From the NCBI GenBank assembly GCA_041648305.1, contig JBAZPI010000005.1, positions 1-30,031 on the forward strand: a stretch of DNA of 30,031 bases, read 5' to 3'. The position numbers were made by a program, and so were the translations under genes. Each line of letters opens with the position of its first letter. Position 1 is the first letter of the stretch. The DNA is from JABILX01 sp041648305 (GTDB lineage Bacteria; Patescibacteriota; Gracilibacteria; UBA1369; LOWO2-01-FULL-3). Below the pieces are notes generated by a model. The model saw nothing but the letters and a program-made list of their open reading frames with translations, searched no databases and had not been told where the DNA came from. Positions 27,039 through 30,031 of this stretch are shown here, piece by piece.

Positions 27039-27554
27039 ATGAAAAAGGGTGCTGATGTCAAAGAGGCTGATGGTGTCGGGGAGGCCGGTGGAAAGGTTGA
27101 TGGGGGTGATCTGTCTGTGTTTCTTAAAAATTGTCAAACTGAGGCATTGGATGTTAGCAATACTTATTTGAAAGCTATAAGAGCTGCTGAAGGTGTTTTT
27201 TCAAGCGCTTCTGATGAGCTGGAATGGAACTTGACGGCAAGGCTTGGGGGGTTGCATGTTGATTGCAGCAAGTGTCCCGGGAGGTGTTTGAAGGAGGTAG
27301 GGTATGGGACTTCTGTTTCCGGGATCGTGGAACAGGTTTTGTTGAGATTTCGGCAATATCTTGATTCTGACGAGCGTCAGGAGCTACTCATTTGTTTCAA
27401 TTTTGAACCCAGTCCTGGTGAAAGAGGGTCTAGGGCCTCGGTTCCAATTAGTGAGCTTGATCTAGTTGTTATTAAAGATGCTGGTGGTTCTCCCGATGCT
27501 GCTGTGCCGACGGATGTGACAAGAAAAAGGGTGGGAGAAGTTTTTCATGGTTAG
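27039..27554 (+). CDS. Hypothetical protein with C-x2-C-x3-C motif
   Basis: An unrecognised 171-residue protein. An acidic/Gly-rich N-terminus (~1-25) leads to a helical region (~26-70), then VDCSKCPGRCLKEVG with Cys76, Cys79, Cys83, which could bind metal together with His74 or Cys32. The rest is a mixed region with VPISELDLVVIKDAG. No signal peptide. Promoter TTGACG (about 26979), ~17-nt spacer and TATAGT precede it. The ATG at 27030 stops after three codons, so 27039 is the start. It is the last protein gene before the rRNA promoter. Confidence 0.68.
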   Translation: MKKGADVKEADGVGEAGGKVDGGDLSVFLKNCQTEALDVSNTYLKAIRAAEGVFSSASDELEWNLTARLGGLHVDCSKCPGRCLKEVGYGTSVSGIVEQVLLRFRQYLDSDERQELLICFNFEPSPGERGSRASVPISELDLVVIKDAGGSPDAAVPTDVTRKRVGEVFHG

Positions 27555-27596
27555 GGTGAATTCCAGCTTTTGAAAAAAGGCTTTTAAAAAAATCGT

Positions 27597-27625
27597 TTGA
27601 CAATGGAGTATTCTTTAAATAGAAT
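27597..27625 (+). promoter_or_regulatory. rRNA promoter TTGACA-N17-TAGAAT
   Basis: A consensus -35 TTGACA (27597-27602), a 17-nt spacer and TAGAAT (27620-27625), about 195 nt before the 16S 5' end. A second TATAAT at 27684-27689 could be a downstream promoter, but its -35 is weak. Confidence 0.82.
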
Positions 27626-27667
27626 CCCTGTTGCGATTAGAAGCGATTAGGCTTTTTATTGCGTCGA

Positions 27668-27676
27668 TCTTTAACA
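27668..27676 (+). promoter_or_regulatory. boxA-like antitermination site in the 16S leader
   Basis: TCTTTAACA matches the core of the bacterial rRNA boxA element bound by NusB/S10. It lies in the leader between promoter and 16S, the expected place. Confidence 0.55.
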
Positions 27677-27707
27677 TCTAGAATATAATAGAGAAGTTTG
27701 TGTGAGG

Positions 27708-27814
27708 CTTGAATCTTCGCGATTCAAGTTTCGTTTATTCAAAATTTTTCTCGTTGTTTTTTAAAAAATGACGAGGTCAAACTTTCGCGGAATCTTTTAA
27801 TTAAGATTTCGCGA
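27708..27814 (+). other. 16S leader hairpins (processing region)
   Basis: CTTGAATC-TTCGC-GATTCAAG (27708-27728) is a perfect stem-loop. A second stem, TCGCG-G-AATCTT with AAGATT-T-CGCGA (27785-27814), ends 6 nt before the 16S 5' end and may be an RNase III or folding element. Confidence 0.5.
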
Positions 27815-27820
27815 CGTTTT

Positions 27821-29297
<1,477 letters not shown>

Positions 29298-29457
29298 TAG
29301 AGGGTTTTTGCCTGTCAGCAATGCTGCCGGGTAAAGATCGAGGGTCTTTCATTCTTGCTTTTAGCTCGAGTGTTAGATCAATCACAAGCTTCTCTGTTAT
29401 GTTCTGGATGTTAGAGGAAAATTCCATTTTTGTAGAATTTATCCGTTTGAAATCCTT
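29298..29457 (+). other. 16S-to-tRNA spacer
   Basis: A 160-nt spacer with no ORF or tRNA. GTCAGCAATGC at about 29314 repeats a sequence found 100 nt earlier inside 16S (about 29201), perhaps a small duplication. No 23S sequence or clear terminator is present here. Confidence 0.4.
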
Positions 29458-29515
29458 GGGGCTGTAGCTCACTTGGCTAGAGCGGTCCGATTACATCGGA
29501 CAGGTTGAGGGTTCA
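29458..29515 (+). pseudogene. Truncated tRNA-like sequence (Val-type TAC anticodon)
   Basis: The first 27 nt (GGGGCTGTAGCTCACTTGG through GAGCG) equal the intact tRNA-Ala downstream. The anticodon arm is GTCCG-ATTACAT-CGGAC, giving anticodon TAC (valine). It breaks off in the T loop (GAGGGTTCA), so T-stem and acceptor 3' strands are absent. The GIY-YIG ATG begins 14 nt later. Confidence 0.78.
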
Positions 29516-29529
29516 GATGGTTGAATAAT

Positions 29530-29778
29530 ATGAAGGGTTATGTTTACATATTGCAGAGCGAGAAGAATGGAAGGTATTATGTCGGAAGTACGAATGATTT
29601 GGAAAGGAGATTTAAAGAGCATAATGGTAGGCAGGTGAGGGCTACGAAGTACATTTGTCCGCTGAAGTTAGTTTACACAGAAGAATTTGTGGATATAATT
29701 GACGCCAGAAGAAGAGAATTACAGATTAAAAAGTGGAAGAGTAAAAAAGAAATAGAAAAGTTAATTTTGGGGCCGTAG
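29530..29778 (+). CDS. Small GIY-YIG endonuclease between tRNA-like sequences
   Basis: An 82-residue free-standing GIY-YIG nuclease domain. GIY strand GYVYILQS (residues 3-10), YIG strand YYVGSTND (16-23), catalytic Arg26/27 (LERRF), EHN (30-32), and late Glu in RRRELQIKKWKSKKEIEKL (Glu63). It resembles the 23724-23966 protein in size and layout but is clearly divergent. The last two codons (Gly-Pro) and the TAG stop come from the first bases of the next tRNA-like sequence (GGGGCCGTAG), so the gene's end is built into the tRNA. The ATG at 29530 is preferred over the in-frame TTG at 29521. Confidence 0.88.
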   Translation: MKGYVYILQSEKNGRYYVGSTNDLERRFKEHNGRQVRATKYICPLKLVYTEEFVDIIDARRRELQIKKWKSKKEIEKLILGP

Positions 29779-29828
29779 TCTCAATTGGCTAGAGCGGTCC
29801 GATTGCATCGGACGGGTTGAGGGTTCAA
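29769..29828 (+). pseudogene. Truncated tRNA-like sequence (Ala-type TGC anticodon)
   Basis: Starts GGGGCCGTAG and continues through a D arm with one extra base to GTCCG-ATTGCAT-CGGAC (anticodon TGC), ending in the T loop at GAGGGTTCAA. The 3' half is missing. Its first bases encode the C-terminus and stop of the GIY-YIG protein. Confidence 0.78.
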
Positions 29829-29885
29829 GAGGGTAGATGGTTCGGTACAAATATTATAAATTATAGAATAAAAATCTTACGTTTC

Positions 29886-29962
29886 GGGGCTGTAGCTCAC
29901 TTGGCTAGAGCGCCTCGTTTGCACCGAGGAGGCAGAGGGTTCGATTCCCTCCAGCTCCACCA
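29886..29962 (+). tRNA. tRNA-Ala (anticodon TGC)
   Basis: Complete 77-nt cloverleaf. Acceptor GGGGCTG pairs with CAGCTCC (one G-T), the D stem is GCTC/GAGC, the anticodon stem CCTCG/CGAGG holds the loop TTTGCAC, and the T arm is GAGGG-TTCGATT-CCCTC. Discriminator A and CCA are encoded. It is the usual tRNA of a 16S-23S spacer. Confidence 0.96.
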
Positions 29963-29984
29963 CTGAAATGGTGGAGTTTTTTTT
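29955..29984 (+). terminator. Intrinsic terminator using the tRNA-Ala 3' end as its stem
   Basis: CTCCACCA (29955-29962, the acceptor end with CCA) pairs with TGGTGGAG (29969-29976) and is followed by eight T. The left arm of the terminator is the mature tRNA's own 3' end. Confidence 0.85.
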
Positions 29985-29994
29985 GTATCTCAAT

Positions 29995-30031
29995 TCTGTA
30001 GAGCGGTCCGATGAATCGGACAGGCAGAGGG
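29995..30031 (+). pseudogene. Further tRNA-like fragment, cut by the window edge
   Basis: CTGTA joins directly to GAGCG, so the D arm is deleted. GTCCGA-TGAA-TCGGAC and AGGCAGAGGG then follow as in the other tRNA-like copies. The sequence runs off the window. Confidence 0.6.

Overview
The window looks like a chromosome segment of a Candidate Phyla Radiation (Patescibacteria) bacterium with a standard genetic code. Evidence: a full-length but divergent 16S rRNA gene with changes in two universally used primer sites, tRNA genes that encode their CCA end, many short lineage-specific proteins, and mRNAs without Shine-Dalgarno sequences. TGA ends several genes (GNAT protein, HNH nuclease, lytic transglycosylase, GIY-YIG protein), so the UGA-glycine code of Gracilibacteria/Absconditabacteria does not apply. 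A Peregrinibacteria-like lineage is possible but cannot be fixed without a 16S search.

Layout. 1-4068: shikimate-pathway pair aroF-aroB on the minus strand, a divergent TatD-family nuclease, a hypothetical protein and a GT4 glycosyltransferase. 4150-4366: first copy of a structured ~215-bp repeat. 4414-6141: protein of unknown function with a twin-arginine-like N-terminus. 6260-7394: tRNA-Lys(CTT), a promoter and one HTH-bearing gene, closed by a 46-bp copy of the tRNA-Lys 3' end. 7491-10715: small ORF plus TacT-like GNAT acetyltransferase, two membrane proteins and a Tat-signal protein. 10720-12222: SLT-type lytic transglycosylase on the minus strand. 12323-16012: HNH endonuclease, tRNA-Leu(TAA), a 48-aa ORF and a 934-aa protein with eleven near-identical 28-aa repeats and a C-terminal His/Cys region resembling caspase-like proteases, closed by a 37-bp copy of the tRNA-Leu 3' end. 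16226-21608: YhhQ-type transporter, ferredoxin-NADP reductase-like protein, second copy of the structured repeat, histidine phosphatase, membrane protein, TrmB-like regulator, short radical-SAM-like protein, NYN-domain protein. 21802-25105 (minus strand): solo HicB-like protein, acyltransferase-like membrane protein, two lipoproteins, a McsA-like zinc protein, and a tRNA-Cys locus rebuilt around a small GIY-YIG nuclease gene. 25229-26903: RimK-like ATP-grasp ligase and ClpP, separated by a 130-bp inverted-repeat element. 27039-30031: Cys-motif hypothetical, rRNA promoter and leader, 16S rRNA, then truncated tRNA-like sequences around a second GIY-YIG gene, an intact tRNA-Ala(TGC) and a strong terminator.

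Three themes connect the region. First, four separate tRNA loci (Lys, Leu, Cys, Ala/Val-like) carry partial tRNA duplications that enclose cargo or small endonuclease genes, and no integrase is visible; this points to tRNA-targeted mobile cassettes and GIY-YIG/HNH homing-type elements. Second, the 16S 3' tail lacks the CCUCC anti-Shine-Dalgarno core, protein genes lack GGAGG-like sites, and at least eight have a -10 box 6-9 nt before the start codon, as expected for leaderless translation. Third, several structured repeats (the two ~215-bp elements, the 130-bp element, a 19-nt hairpin in three copies) occupy intergenic space.
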